Shown: one piece after another, positions 22,095-30,295 of the stretch
How positions within the stretch are numbered: the first letter of the stretch is position 1
How the letters are laid out: the number at the start of each line of letters is the position of its first letter
Assembly: GCA_016929805.1 (NCBI GenBank)
Contig: JAFGIB010000418.1
Coordinates: forward strand, 1 to 32,304
DNA from: Deltaproteobacteria bacterium
Lineage (GTDB): Bacteria; Myxococcota_A; Polyangia; Polyangiales; JAFGIB01
Length of the DNA stretch: 32,304 nt
Reading direction: 5' to 3'
Translations under genes and position numbers: made by a program
Notes under the pieces: generated by a model
The model's input: the letters and a program-made list of their open reading frames with translations, nothing else
Database searches by the model: none
What the model was told of the DNA's origin: nothing

Positions 22095-22111
22095 GCGCCG
22101 TACTACGGCGC
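22095..22111. terminator. Hairpin overlapping the ComEA-like stop codon
   Basis: GCGCCGT-ACT-ACGGCGC is a perfect 7-bp stem with a 3-nt loop spanning the stop codon of the minus-strand gene at 22103. It may stabilise the mRNA end or help termination; no U-run follows. Confidence 0.4.
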
Positions 22112-22528
22112 TTGCTTACCTCCACTCTTTTTAGTCTGGTCATTTTTGCTCGGCTTGCTCGAGACCAGAGTCGTTTCGCCCTTCAACGTCAGCATGGGAT
22201 TGAGCTTCTGAAGTGTCTTGCGGCCGATGCCCCGTACGCGAAGCAGGTTTTCAACCTTGCTAAAGCCGCCCATTTGTGTTCGCAACGCGAGAATCGCCCG
22301 GGCTTTGCTCGGGCCGATTCCGGGTAAACGAACCAACTGCTCTTCAGTTGCGGTATTGATGTTGACCACGCCTGAAGCACTCGAGCTCGGCGTCTGTACA
22401 TGAGATGGTTGCGTTGCACCCTCTCGCGCTTGCGCGACACCGCCTAATAGCGACGCAAGAAAAAGCGATAGGATCAGCAATAGTCGACCTTGATAGCGAG
22501 CGCGGTTCTGCCTCGTAATGTTATTCAT
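22103..22528 (-). CDS. ComEA-like secreted helix-hairpin-helix protein
   Basis: From the ATG at 22528 (AAGGAG 6-7 nt upstream), 141 residues. A signal peptide (GRLLLILSLFLASLLGGVAQA) is followed by a Ser/Thr-rich linker and a ComEA-type double HhH domain (VNINTATEEQLVRLPGIGPSKARAILALR...VENLLRVRGIGRKTLQKL). Two GIG hairpins (LPGIGPSKA and VRGIGRKTL) are the DNA-backbone contacts of this fold. A Lys/Ser-rich tail ends the protein. In competent bacteria ComEA binds incoming DNA in the periplasm, but short secreted HhH proteins also occur without competence genes, and none of the other com or pil genes is visible here. The longer TTG-initiated frame (22612) places the Shine-Dalgarno inside the gene and is rejected. 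Confidence 0.88.
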   Translation of the reverse strand: MNNITRQNRARYQGRLLLILSLFLASLLGGVAQAREGATQPSHVQTPSSSASGVVNINTATEEQLVRLPGIGPSKARAILALRTQMGGFSKVENLLRVRGIGRKTLQKLNPMLTLKGETTLVSSKPSKNDQTKKSGGKQAP

Positions 22529-22766
22529 TTTATTCTCCTTGAGTAAGACCATATCGGTCGGTTTGGATGGGCCAAGATGAAGCAGTAACCGTGCCGAATG
22601 AGACGAGCGCAATTACCGCGAGTTACCCCCCCTAAAACGGCGGATCTGACGACCGGACGCTGACGGCCGCCAGTTCTTTTTTTTTCACGAAATCTTTTCC
22701 GCGCGGCTTACCGTATCAGACGACACCGCTCCTTGATAAAGCTATCCTTGCGATCTTCGAGCTCGG

Positions 22767-23402
22767 TCAGATTCTACGGAATACCATCGACATCGCAACG
22801 CCATGGCTCTCCCCACCCATTTCCAGCGTATCACCGGATACGCAGAACGGGGCCTTTTCTCCCGAATCGTCTGAGATATGTTCGCCGTCGACGCGATAAG
22901 CACCACCGCTACTGATGCTATGCTCGGTTGTCGTCACCAGACAATCACAGTGATTCGACGTGACCTCGCAGCTCGCTTCGCGAAATTCCCCCGAGTCCGT
23001 AAGCCCGCTTTCCAGCAGCGAACAATACAGCTCCGATACCGAAGACCCTCCCATAGCCTTGAGACACGATTCGGTGATTGAGACTTCAATATCGAACGCC
23101 AGGCTTATTTCCGCCTTACCCGTGCCCTTCTCGCCAAACGTTATCGTGCCTTCGGGCGACGCTTCAAAGCTCTTAAACATATCAGAGCATTCAGAGGGCA
23201 TGCCCGCGAGAGAAACAAATTTTTCCGGATTTTCGAGACAGATCGATTCGATTTCCCAGTCGCCGACGACGTCGCCGCCGCACGCCTCTACGGCGCACTT
23301 TCCCCCTCCGCCGTTTTCTCCTGAATCTCCCCCGTTACAACCGTGAAGAGCGCCGACTAGCGGCAATATCGCTAAAAAAAATCCGTTTCTCACGAAATTC
23401 AT
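22767..23402 (-). CDS. Predicted lipoprotein of unknown function
   Basis: The ATG at 23402 gives 211 residues; a GTG one codon earlier has better spacing from GGAGGAGG and is equally possible. Signal peptide with lipobox LHGC (Cys22), then a Gly/Glu-rich linker and a compact domain starting VVGDWEIESICLENPEKF. GDWEI plus later strands (GTITFGEKGTGKAEISLAFDIEVSI, GGAYRVDGEHISDD, DTLEMGGE...MVFRRI) resembles lipocalin-like 'G-x-W' domains that sense or carry small molecules; this is a suggestion from pattern only. Several cysteines could form disulphides. It faces the ComEA-like gene in the same direction with a 238-bp gap. Confidence 0.7.
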   Translation of the reverse strand: MNFVRNGFFLAILPLVGALHGCNGGDSGENGGGGKCAVEACGGDVVGDWEIESICLENPEKFVSLAGMPSECSDMFKSFEASPEGTITFGEKGTGKAEISLAFDIEVSITESCLKAMGGSSVSELYCSLLESGLTDSGEFREASCEVTSNHCDCLVTTTEHSISSGGAYRVDGEHISDDSGEKAPFCVSGDTLEMGGESHGVAMSMVFRRI

Positions 23403-23771
23403 CACAGTCGTATCCTCCTCCATTATGCGAAAGCTATGTATTTATAACCGTAACTAAGTTATCCGATCCATGCGAACGGAACAACTGAACTTTTGTTTAT
23501 ATTATTCGCGGCGCAACACGGGGGCGATGCGAAGACCTAAGGACTCTCCGCAAAATAAACGATACGAGACCGGGCGCGTCGACGGGATGCGATCGCGAGC
23601 GCGCCCGGAGGAAAAACCGCAGTAATAGCAGCGCTTTTTCGAGGATTTTTCCGAGGACGAAAGCCGTGAGCGCGCCCGCCCACGCGCTCGCAACCGGATC
23701 GTTTATTTTGCGGAGAGTCCTAAGCGCCGACGAAAGACGTTCAGGGCTCGGGCGAGCCGAAGCCGAGCTCG
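23403..23771. other. Intergenic region with repeat R2
   Basis: A 369-bp gap between two minus-strand genes. It contains the 79-bp R2 repeat and, immediately after the amidohydrolase stop, small inverted repeats (GGCTC-GGGC-GAGCC at 23745-23758) that might end that transcript. No gene is seen; ORFs here run through the repeat. Confidence 0.6.
23644..23722 (+). repeat. Companion repeat R2, copy 2
   Basis: Same-orientation match to 16613-16692 (about 90% by eye, one gap). It is preceded by AGCAGCGCTTTTTCGAGGA (23627-23645), which recurs with one difference at 1-19 of the window, suggesting that another family member ends at the left edge. Confidence 0.8.
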
Positions 23772-24764
23772 CTAAATCCATCTATCCAGGTTAGCGAGTA
23801 CTTGAGCATGGCGGCTGAGAGTCTCGTCAGGATAGCCGAAATAGCGTTTTATCTCGATATCCTTTTGACTTACATTGCGCAGCCGATCGATTTGAAAGGC
23901 GCGGCGCGCCCCCATCTCTTTGATATAGTAAATTGCATGAGAAGGAACCGGCCAGTCGCTTCCGTACAGTGTTCGTTTGACTACTATCTCGTCTTTCGCC
24001 AAGCGCGGCAGATGAAAAAAACGGCTCGGGTTACACAGCCCGGAATTGTCCACCCAAAAATGCGGATAGCCGCGCAACAAGTCCTTTATTTTCTCTATCT
24101 GATCCGGTTCCGAACTACCCAGCGGGGCGGTTGCCGTATGCGCGCAAATCACCGGCACGCCCGCCTCAAGCGGTTTTTTCAGCAACTCGACCCGGTTGTA
24201 TTGCGGCGCGATGGGACGAAAGGTCTTCTCGCCCCCCATGTGGATTAACAGGGGAAGCTTCGCCCGCGCGGCGATGCTATAAAAATCCGACAGTCGTTCA
24301 TCGGCCGGGTCGATAACTTGGACCGTCGGCAGCCATTTGATCAGAACCGCCCCTTGTTTTATACACGCCTCAAGCCGGATCAGCGCGTCTTTTCTGTAGG
24401 GATTAATCGAGGGTCCGGGAAGAAGTCCGCGGTTGTGCTCGCAAACCGAAAAAACCCATTGAAATGGGACGATGAGTTGGGAGTCGTTTCGCACTTCCGC
24501 GCCGGACTGCGGGTCGATGACCGCGTCAAAACCGAGCACCACCGCGTAATCGATTTCGCTTCCCGCAACGAGTTGCGCGATCAGCTTCACCCAATCGTCG
24601 TCGACCGTTGTCTCTTCCTGACTACGCGAAATCCCGTGCAGAATTTTTAGCAGCCGATAGCTCCATCGGCGGCGAAACTCGGGAGAGATCCAACAGCCGG
24701 AATTATTGCAACCGGTACCGGCGAGATGAATATGAAGATCAAATTTTAGCGGTTTTTGACTCAT
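23772..24764 (-). CDS. Amidohydrolase-superfamily metal-dependent hydrolase
   Basis: A 330-residue TIM-barrel hydrolase. The HxH metal motif appears at residues 11-13 (KFDLHIHLAG), a conserved His in LLIHMGGEKTF, another in VPVICAHTATAP, and the Asp in LYGSDWPVP. Together these match the amidohydro-related (Amidohydro_2/COG2159-like) group, which includes decarboxylases and lactonases. A KWLPTVQVIDP segment sits where a lysine may contribute to the site. No signal peptide, so cytoplasmic. The substrate cannot be read from the sequence. It lies 24 nt after dsbD in the same direction, so the two are probably co-transcribed although functionally unrelated as far as I can tell. No strong ribosome-binding site precedes the ATG. 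Confidence 0.85.
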   Translation of the reverse strand: MSQKPLKFDLHIHLAGTGCNNSGCWISPEFRRRWSYRLLKILHGISRSQEETTVDDDWVKLIAQLVAGSEIDYAVVLGFDAVIDPQSGAEVRNDSQLIVPFQWVFSVCEHNRGLLPGPSINPYRKDALIRLEACIKQGAVLIKWLPTVQVIDPADERLSDFYSIAARAKLPLLIHMGGEKTFRPIAPQYNRVELLKKPLEAGVPVICAHTATAPLGSSEPDQIEKIKDLLRGYPHFWVDNSGLCNPSRFFHLPRLAKDEIVVKRTLYGSDWPVPSHAIYYIKEMGARRAFQIDRLRNVSQKDIEIKRYFGYPDETLSRHAQVLANLDRWI

Positions 24765-24788
24765 GCCGGGGTTTCGATCGATGACAAG

Positions 24789-26111
24789 CTAGGGAACGCG
24801 ACGCATGATTTCAATCAGGGTTTCGGCTTCGACAAAGCGCGTCAATCGCGCGGTCTCTTTTCCGGTTTGATCGTGTAGGACGACCAGCGGTAGTCCCACG
24901 TGAGCATAACTCGCGAGTATCGCGCGCTTTTGCTCCGAGTCGCTTCCCGGGCTAAGGTCGATACGTACGGCGATGAATCGCCGCGCTTCGCGTACCACCC
25001 TGGGATCGGAAAAGGTCAGCCGATCGAGCTGCCCGCACGCAGCACACCAGGAAGCGCCGAACTCGACAAGCAGGGGACGCTTTTTCTCAAGGGCTCGCTC
25101 TTTTGCCTGCCCGTAGTCTTTCAACCACTCGATTTTTTCCCCTGGCGGCAGCGCTTCAAAGTATGCGATCAGCGCTAGAAAGCCGAATACCGTCAAACCG
25201 ATTCCGACGCTCTTGCGGTAACGCGAGCCGATGGCGCTGTCTCGATAGCTTAAGTGAATCGCGCCCAGGGCGATTCCGGCCGCGATCGCGCTCAACGCGG
25301 CGAGTAAAAATACCGGCGATCTCTCGATTACGGTAAAGGCTCCGGGGATGAGATTGCGCAGATAATAGCCGGCGGCGACCACCATGACGATACCGAAAGC
25401 GCTGCGTACCCATTCCAGCCAAGGCCCCGACTTCGGCAGGTTGATCGAAAAAGTTCCCACTAACCAAAATAGAAGTCCGAGACCCATCGCGTACGCGAAA
25501 AGGCTTACCGCACCGAATAGGATATTGCCGGTCGTGCCTATCCAGGTGAGTAAAAAGCCGAGAATCGGACCGGTACACGGAGCCGCGACCAAGGCACAGA
25601 CCAGGCCCAGTAGAAAAGCCCCTTTTATCCCCAAGCCTCCTACTCGGGCGAGCTTGTTCTTAAGCCCCAGCGGTAGATCGAGCTCAAACGCGCCGAACAT
25701 GGACGCGGCTAAAACCAGAAAGAGGATCGCTAGGCCGAGAAGAACTATCGGGCTCGATAACAAGCTGCCGAAAAGTCCGCCGGTAGTGGCGGCGAACAGC
25801 CCGAGAGGAGTGAAAAGGGCGGCGATTCCCAGAACGAACGCGGTCGAAAGCAAAGCCCCTTCGGCTTTGTTTTTCGCCTTGTGAGCGCCGAACACGCTGA
25901 CGGTGATCGCGATCATCGGATATACACAAGGCGTCAGCGAGGTCGCCAGCCCGGCGACGAAGGTCAAGCCCAGGGCAAGCCCGAAGCGACCTGATTGTAT
26001 CGCATTTAAAAAGGGAGCTTCGAGATCCGAAAGCGTATCAGCGCGGGCCGATGTTGTGACCATCGCGTCAAACGCGAATGCGAGACAGACGACCTCTTTA
26101 GAAAGTCTCAT
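24789..26111 (-). CDS. dsbD: Thiol:disulfide interchange protein DsbD, lacking the usual N-terminal domain
   Basis: From the ATG at 26111, 440 residues against about 565 for the E. coli protein. Order: signal peptide (VVCLAFAFDAMVTTSARA), eight-helix CcdA-like electron-transfer domain with the two catalytic cysteines in SLTPCVYP and AAPCTGP, then a C-terminal thioredoxin-like domain with ASWCAACGQ. It carries electrons from cytoplasmic thioredoxin across the inner membrane to periplasmic partners. The N-terminal immunoglobulin-like alpha domain of classical DsbD is absent, so a separate periplasmic acceptor is expected. The window encodes several cysteine-rich exported proteins that would need disulphide correction (inference). 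The in-frame ATG at 26216 would prepend 35 basic residues before the signal peptide and is less likely. Confidence 0.9.
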   Translation of the reverse strand: MRLSKEVVCLAFAFDAMVTTSARADTLSDLEAPFLNAIQSGRFGLALGLTFVAGLATSLTPCVYPMIAITVSVFGAHKAKNKAEGALLSTAFVLGIAALFTPLGLFAATTGGLFGSLLSSPIVLLGLAILFLVLAASMFGAFELDLPLGLKNKLARVGGLGIKGAFLLGLVCALVAAPCTGPILGFLLTWIGTTGNILFGAVSLFAYAMGLGLLFWLVGTFSINLPKSGPWLEWVRSAFGIVMVVAAGYYLRNLIPGAFTVIERSPVFLLAALSAIAAGIALGAIHLSYRDSAIGSRYRKSVGIGLTVFGFLALIAYFEALPPGEKIEWLKDYGQAKERALEKKRPLLVEFGASWCAACGQLDRLTFSDPRVVREARRFIAVRIDLSPGSDSEQKRAILASYAHVGLPLVVLHDQTGKETARLTRFVEAETLIEIMRRVP

Positions 26112-26409
26112 CTTCTGAATAAGTCGCTTTCTGCCGCCTACCGTTCGAAATAACGAGAGAAATGATTCTCGTCGAGACACGCGAATTAAAGCGGAAAAAA
26201 CCGCGTTGTTTGTCAAGCTGTACGCCTAAGAGTAAAATCGCCTCTGCTTGAAATTGGCTGTCCGGGTTCAAAGTGTATTAATGGTACTCAAATATTTCGA
26301 AAGGTCGATTTGTGCAACCCATTTATGTCGGCCGCGCCTATCCGCATCTTGCAAAGGCAGCGCGGTTGCGAATTCATTTAAAAACCAGAGATAGATAAAC
26401 ACACACCCC

Positions 26410-26439
26410 TTGAGAAAATAGGCTAATCGTTTTTATCAT
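26410..26439 (+). promoter_or_regulatory. Candidate sigma-70 type promoter of the repeat-rich lipoprotein
   Basis: TTGAGA (26410-26415) and TATCAT (26434-26439) are separated by 18 bp, each 5/6 to the consensus. A start near 26446 would leave a leader of about 27 nt containing GGAGG before the ATG at 26473. Confidence 0.45.
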
Positions 26440-26472
26440 CGTGACGGCACGGATACCGATAGGAGGCGTTTA

Positions 26473-27369
26473 ATGCGCGGGATATTGCAAGCGGCCATAC
26501 TCTTTCAGCTTTTTTTTCTTATGGGATGTGGCGGTAGCCAAGCGGCGCTTTTTCAGGTTGAACAGTCTGCAGATGAGACTCGACCGAAACGAGTCGTAAT
26601 CGAGAGAACGGCATACACGGACTTAAATCTACTCAGCAATATCGTCGGGGTCGAAGGAGAGGTGAGGATTGTAGAGAACGAATTGCTGACGAGTCTCGAC
26701 GGACTAAACAAAGTCGTATCGATCGACGGGGACTTGGCGATCTCGGGAAACGGCGCTTTGGTCGATCTGACGGGGTTAAGTGGGCTCGTCACCTTGGGGC
26801 AAGACCTAATGATTACCCGCAACGAGCTACTCAAGCGCCTCAACGGTCTCAACACCTTGGAGACCATAGGGCGCGATATGATTATCACTTCGAACGACAA
26901 TATCGCCAATATGAACGGGCTCAACGGGCTGACGACGGTTGACCGAGACCTCACGATCTCCATCAACGGCGCGCTTGCAAATATGGAAGGACTCAACAGC
27001 CTCAGCACGGTCGGGCGAAACCTTACGATTTCTCGCAATGAACGACTGGTCAATTTCGAGGGGTTGAACAACCTGAAGTCCGTGGGTCAAAACTTGGAAA
27101 TATCAAGCAACGAGGAGCTGACCAATATAGACGGATTAGCCAATCTTGGCGCGATCGGTGGTTCGCTGATTATTCGCGATAACCCCGCGCTCAACAGTCT
27201 GGCCGGGTTGAGTAATCTCAAGTCGATTAAGGGCGTTTTTCGCATCGAGCGAAACAAATCCCTTCCGACTTGCGATGCCGAATTACTGCGAGAACAGTTG
27301 GTCGGCTATATCGAGGTTCGGATCTGCGAAAACCAAGAGGATTCTTGCGGGGTTCGACCCTGCCAGTAG
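26473..27369 (+). CDS. Lipoprotein with about eight ~24-residue beta-solenoid-like repeats
   Basis: A 298-residue protein. The signal peptide ends in lipobox LMGC (Cys19). From about residue 50 to 270 it is built of repeats of about 24 residues with the pattern L-x-x-L-x-G-L-x-x-L-x-x-(I/V)-G-x-x-L-x-I-x-x-N-x-x, for example LKRLNGLNTLETIGRDMI and LTNIDGLANLGAIGGSLI. This matches the receptor-L-domain/leucine-rich-like repeats found in bacterial surface proteins. The C-terminus has a cysteine cap (LPTCDAELL...RICENQEDSCGVRPC). Probably outer-membrane anchored and used for binding; ligand unknown. GGAGG precedes the ATG by 7 nt. The repeats are similar but not identical at DNA level, so recent slippage is not evident. 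Confidence 0.85.
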   Translation: MRGILQAAILFQLFFLMGCGGSQAALFQVEQSADETRPKRVVIERTAYTDLNLLSNIVGVEGEVRIVENELLTSLDGLNKVVSIDGDLAISGNGALVDLTGLSGLVTLGQDLMITRNELLKRLNGLNTLETIGRDMIITSNDNIANMNGLNGLTTVDRDLTISINGALANMEGLNSLSTVGRNLTISRNERLVNFEGLNNLKSVGQNLEISSNEELTNIDGLANLGAIGGSLIIRDNPALNSLAGLSNLKSIKGVFRIERNKSLPTCDAELLREQLVGYIEVRICENQEDSCGVRPCQ

Positions 27370-27390
27370 TCTTTCAGGAATCGTTTCCGC

Positions 27391-27414
27391 CCGACGTTTT
27401 TTTCAACGGTAAGG
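27391..27414 (+). repeat. Short dispersed motif, copy 4 of 4
   Basis: CCGACG, a T-run, then CAACGGTAAGG. Similarity to 16714-16751 continues rightward through TCGA.TTCTTTTTGGA (27423-27437), i.e. into the sequence that at the other site is the 3' end of the SRPBCC coding region. Confidence 0.5.
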
Positions 27415-27465
27415 TAAACTCGACTTCTTTTTGGATTTTCGGCGGGTTATCGCTACGCTTTAAGG

Positions 27466-28539
27466 GTGCGACCGGCGTTTTGCTATCTCTTTCTTTTGGC
27501 GCTCCTAGCGCCCGCTCGGGTTTTCGCGGGCTCGAGCTCGGAATGCTTTTGGGATGAGGCGCTGTCCCGCGCCGCGGCATCGCTGGTATCGAAGGGAGCG
27601 CGTCCAGACAGCGAAGTGCTGCTGCAAGCGGCGCGTGACGCCGGATCGGACGCAGTGGGGCTACACGCGCTCTGGCTGTTGGAATTCGATGATGAAGCGG
27701 TTAACCGCTGGCTACGGAAGATAGGCACAACAGCGGATGCGCCGTTGGCCTGCGGGGACGCGCGCGACCATAAGAGCCGTTTGGTTATCGCCGCGGCCCG
27801 GGCGGGATCGCTCGCGGCGTTTGATAGCCAATCGCGGGTGATACGGGGCTGGCTTAGTCCGACTTTCACCGACCCTGAGCTTGTGGTCTCGTTCAACAGC
27901 GGAGAGATAAGGCGCTATCGCATTCATCCCAATATGCTCGAGACCGGAATAACCTTGGCGGCGGACCTACCCGCACCGATTATCGTTCAATTGGTCGCTC
28001 ACGGACCCGCGGGCCCGAGGCCGGTCGCGCAGCGAGTAGTTACGTTCGGCGACGGCAAGCCGAGTGCCCGCGAAACGGCTCGTAGAGAACAAAGTAATGT
28101 CGTATTGACAACGGACGAAGCGACCGGGGAAAGCACCGCAGTATCGACCGCGCAAGAGCTATCGATTCAGATCAATCGCATCCGCGCAAAGCGCACGATG
28201 CCCGCTCTTCGGAGTAATCGGTTGATCGATACGGCCGCGACTGAACATGCACAATCCGTCTGTAATTCCGGTCGGATCGGCCATCAGCTAAGGCTCGGAG
28301 ATGATCCAGAAACCCGCCTCGCTCGACAAGGAGTGCGCGCTCGTTTAGTCGGAGAGGCGATCGCGCGATCGACTGATCCGGGCGCTGCGTGGCGTGCTCT
28401 GCTGAGAAGCCCTTCGCACCTATCGACCTTGCTCGATGGACGCTTTACCGACGCCGGTATCGGCTTGGCGCGTGATCCAGGCGGTCGAAGCTGCCTCATC
28501 GTCATGCTCGCCGCGTGGCCGCGCTTCGTGGGAAGATGA
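27466..28539 (+). CDS. Secreted CAP/SCP-domain protein
   Basis: A 357-residue protein with signal peptide (FCYLFLLALLAPARVFA) and a C-terminal CAP domain at about 230-355. Conserved CAP features are visible: INRIRAKRTMPALRSNRLIDTAATEHAQSVC, GRIGHQL (His), GEAIARS (Glu of the family's GEN[IL]A motif) and SPSHLSTLLDGRFTDAGIGL (His). The N-terminal two-thirds has no family I recognise; it includes a region (HPNMLETGITLAADLPAPIIVQLVAHGP) with beta-rich character. Bacterial CAP proteins are extracellular and their activities are mostly unknown. The start is a GTG (27466) with AAGG directly in front of it, unusually close, so the true start is uncertain by a few codons. It lies 96 nt after the repeat-rich lipoprotein and is probably co-expressed. 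Confidence 0.82.
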   Translation: MRPAFCYLFLLALLAPARVFAGSSSECFWDEALSRAAASLVSKGARPDSEVLLQAARDAGSDAVGLHALWLLEFDDEAVNRWLRKIGTTADAPLACGDARDHKSRLVIAAARAGSLAAFDSQSRVIRGWLSPTFTDPELVVSFNSGEIRRYRIHPNMLETGITLAADLPAPIIVQLVAHGPAGPRPVAQRVVTFGDGKPSARETARREQSNVVLTTDEATGESTAVSTAQELSIQINRIRAKRTMPALRSNRLIDTAATEHAQSVCNSGRIGHQLRLGDDPETRLARQGVRARLVGEAIARSTDPGAAWRALLRSPSHLSTLLDGRFTDAGIGLARDPGGRSCLIVMLAAWPRFVGR

Positions 28540-28565
28540 CCCCGGCGTATCTCCAACGTTAGGGT

Positions 28566-30128
28566 TTATTTGCTGCGAAGCTCGCTGTTGAAAGCAACAG
28601 CCAATAACTGAGCAACGCTAAAGACGACAAGCACCGCCAGCAATGGACCCGCTATCGAGGCAGAGGTGATCGCGGATAAGTCGTCGCTCAATCGTTGCCA
28701 GCTCGGCACCCTAACCTCTTTTGGCCAGACCAGAATTATCAACTGCACTGTCATATATAAACCGTGCCAAAGCAAGACAGCGATCGTCCAGATGCCGCAA
28801 CCCCCCGTTGTTCTCGCGTCCATAAACGCCAACAACGAAAGCATCAGCAGCAACGCGATCGGCGCCCGGATTAAGGTCGGTAACCACGACTGCCACGCCG
28901 GGTCTAGCGTGGTAAAATCCTTCAGCCAGCCCGACATTCCCAGCCAGCTTACGCAAGCCGCGATTCCAACCGCGACCAAAACGCGAGCGGTAATCGACGC
29001 GCGGTGCCACGCGCGAAACCGCAAGGCCGCGCCTAGGATAACGACTCCGATGATCTCGACCACCTCGGCCGCGGCACCCATCGTTACCACGTGTATCCAA
29101 GTCACTACCCCGAGAGTGCTGGCTGAGATGGCAAAAATCGCGGCCGCGCGCGGGGCGTACGGCATCGAAGGAAGACCAAGCGCGGTCAACGCGAGAAAGG
29201 CACCGGCCAGTGGTAAGCCTATGCCGCTCGTTCCGAGCAGCAACAGCGTTATCGTGGTACCAAAAGTACCGATAAGAACCGAGAGAATGCGGATTGTGTC
29301 GCGGCCCGGTTCTGCAGGCGCGATTTGTTCTCGAAGCGCTTCGGATGCAAGCACCGGAGGGCGAATCGGAATCCGAGCCTCCTCGCCGACTTCATCCTTT
29401 GGCGCAGGAATGCTGTCGTCGCTGTCCGTGGGTTGTGATTCCCCTTTTTGAACCTCTTCTACCGCGTCAGCAATACCTTGGGTTTCTTCTCCTTTAATCT
29501 CCGAATCCGGTTGCGAGACCTCTGTCTCCATTATCCGCGAAAGCCTTTGTAACTGTTCTTCTCCCGTCGCTCGTTCCATCTGCTCGGCAACCGCCAAAGC
29601 AGCAGACCCGTACGCTGGAGGTAGAACGGCGTTTCGACTTGCCAAAACGGTTTCGATGATCGCCGTCATCCCGGTCGTACGGCCGTTTTCGCTCTGGTCC
29701 ACTCGGTCGCGCTGGATTTGCTGTTCGGTTTTCGCGCCAGACACTTCATCCCGTAAAATCGATTTTCTTTCTCGTTCAGGCTCGATCTCTACGTTCTTAG
29801 AACGGTCCGTTGACTCGCGGCTCATCGCGCCCTGTTCGTCTGGACCGACCGTTTTTCTAGCTGAGGTTTTTCCTTGCGACCTTTGCGCCGCGCTTTCAGA
29901 CGAGAGAACGATCGGCATTTCGTCGATCGACTTACGAGTAGCGGTGTATTCCTCTTGACTGCTCGAAAGGCCGTTGTTCTTCGTCGGACTCCTTGTTGTG
30001 CGGTCTGTAACGATCGCGTTCGATTCATCTCGCACACGAACACGATCGGTACTGCGTTCATGTCCGCACTCCGGGCAAAACGGAAGGTCGGGATTGCTTC
30101 GCGCTCCACACTTTGGACAGGTCGGCAT
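28566..30128 (-). CDS. Zinc-ribbon multi-pass membrane protein
   Basis: From the ATG at 30128, 520 residues (another ATG directly precedes it). Residues 4-21 form a zinc ribbon CxxC-x10-CxxC (TCPKCGARSNPDLPFCPECGH). A long, hydrophilic Ser/Glu/Arg-rich, probably disordered region follows to about 265. The C-terminal half has about seven hydrophobic helices (ILSVLIGTFGTTITLLLLG, LPLAGAFLALTALGLP, AAAIFAISASTLGVVTWIHVV, VVEIIGVVILGAAL, VLVAVGIAACVSWLG, ALLLMLSLLAFMD, LLAVLVVFSVAQLLAVAF). No transporter or enzyme signature is recognised. This ribbon-linker-membrane arrangement is common among uncharacterised proteins. It converges with the CAP gene (26-bp gap) and is divergent from the cNMP-binding gene. 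Confidence 0.8.
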   Translation of the reverse strand: MPTCPKCGARSNPDLPFCPECGHERSTDRVRVRDESNAIVTDRTTRSPTKNNGLSSSQEEYTATRKSIDEMPIVLSSESAAQRSQGKTSARKTVGPDEQGAMSRESTDRSKNVEIEPERERKSILRDEVSGAKTEQQIQRDRVDQSENGRTTGMTAIIETVLASRNAVLPPAYGSAALAVAEQMERATGEEQLQRLSRIMETEVSQPDSEIKGEETQGIADAVEEVQKGESQPTDSDDSIPAPKDEVGEEARIPIRPPVLASEALREQIAPAEPGRDTIRILSVLIGTFGTTITLLLLGTSGIGLPLAGAFLALTALGLPSMPYAPRAAAIFAISASTLGVVTWIHVVTMGAAAEVVEIIGVVILGAALRFRAWHRASITARVLVAVGIAACVSWLGMSGWLKDFTTLDPAWQSWLPTLIRAPIALLLMLSLLAFMDARTTGGCGIWTIAVLLWHGLYMTVQLIILVWPKEVRVPSWQRLSDDLSAITSASIAGPLLAVLVVFSVAQLLAVAFNSELRSK

Positions 30129-30295
30129 CATAGAAGTGGCGATAGCGTTCGTAATAAAAGAGACCAATTTATTACGACATCTATCGACACCTCACAACGA
30201 CCGCGGAACAAATGATATCCGACCCTGTAGCGAGATGTAAGACAATGATCCTTATTGCCGCTTGTACGCGATGAGCAGTAGGATAACTCATCGAT

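Noticed and set aside
25384..25884. Plus-strand ORF of 166 codons opposite dsbD
   Set aside because: It is antisense to a well-supported gene, has basic composition and no start signal.
26473..27369. Repeats in the lipoprotein gene as possible CRISPR or DNA-level tandem array
   Set aside because: The periodicity is at protein level (about 24 residues) with diverged codons; no identical direct repeats with unique spacers.
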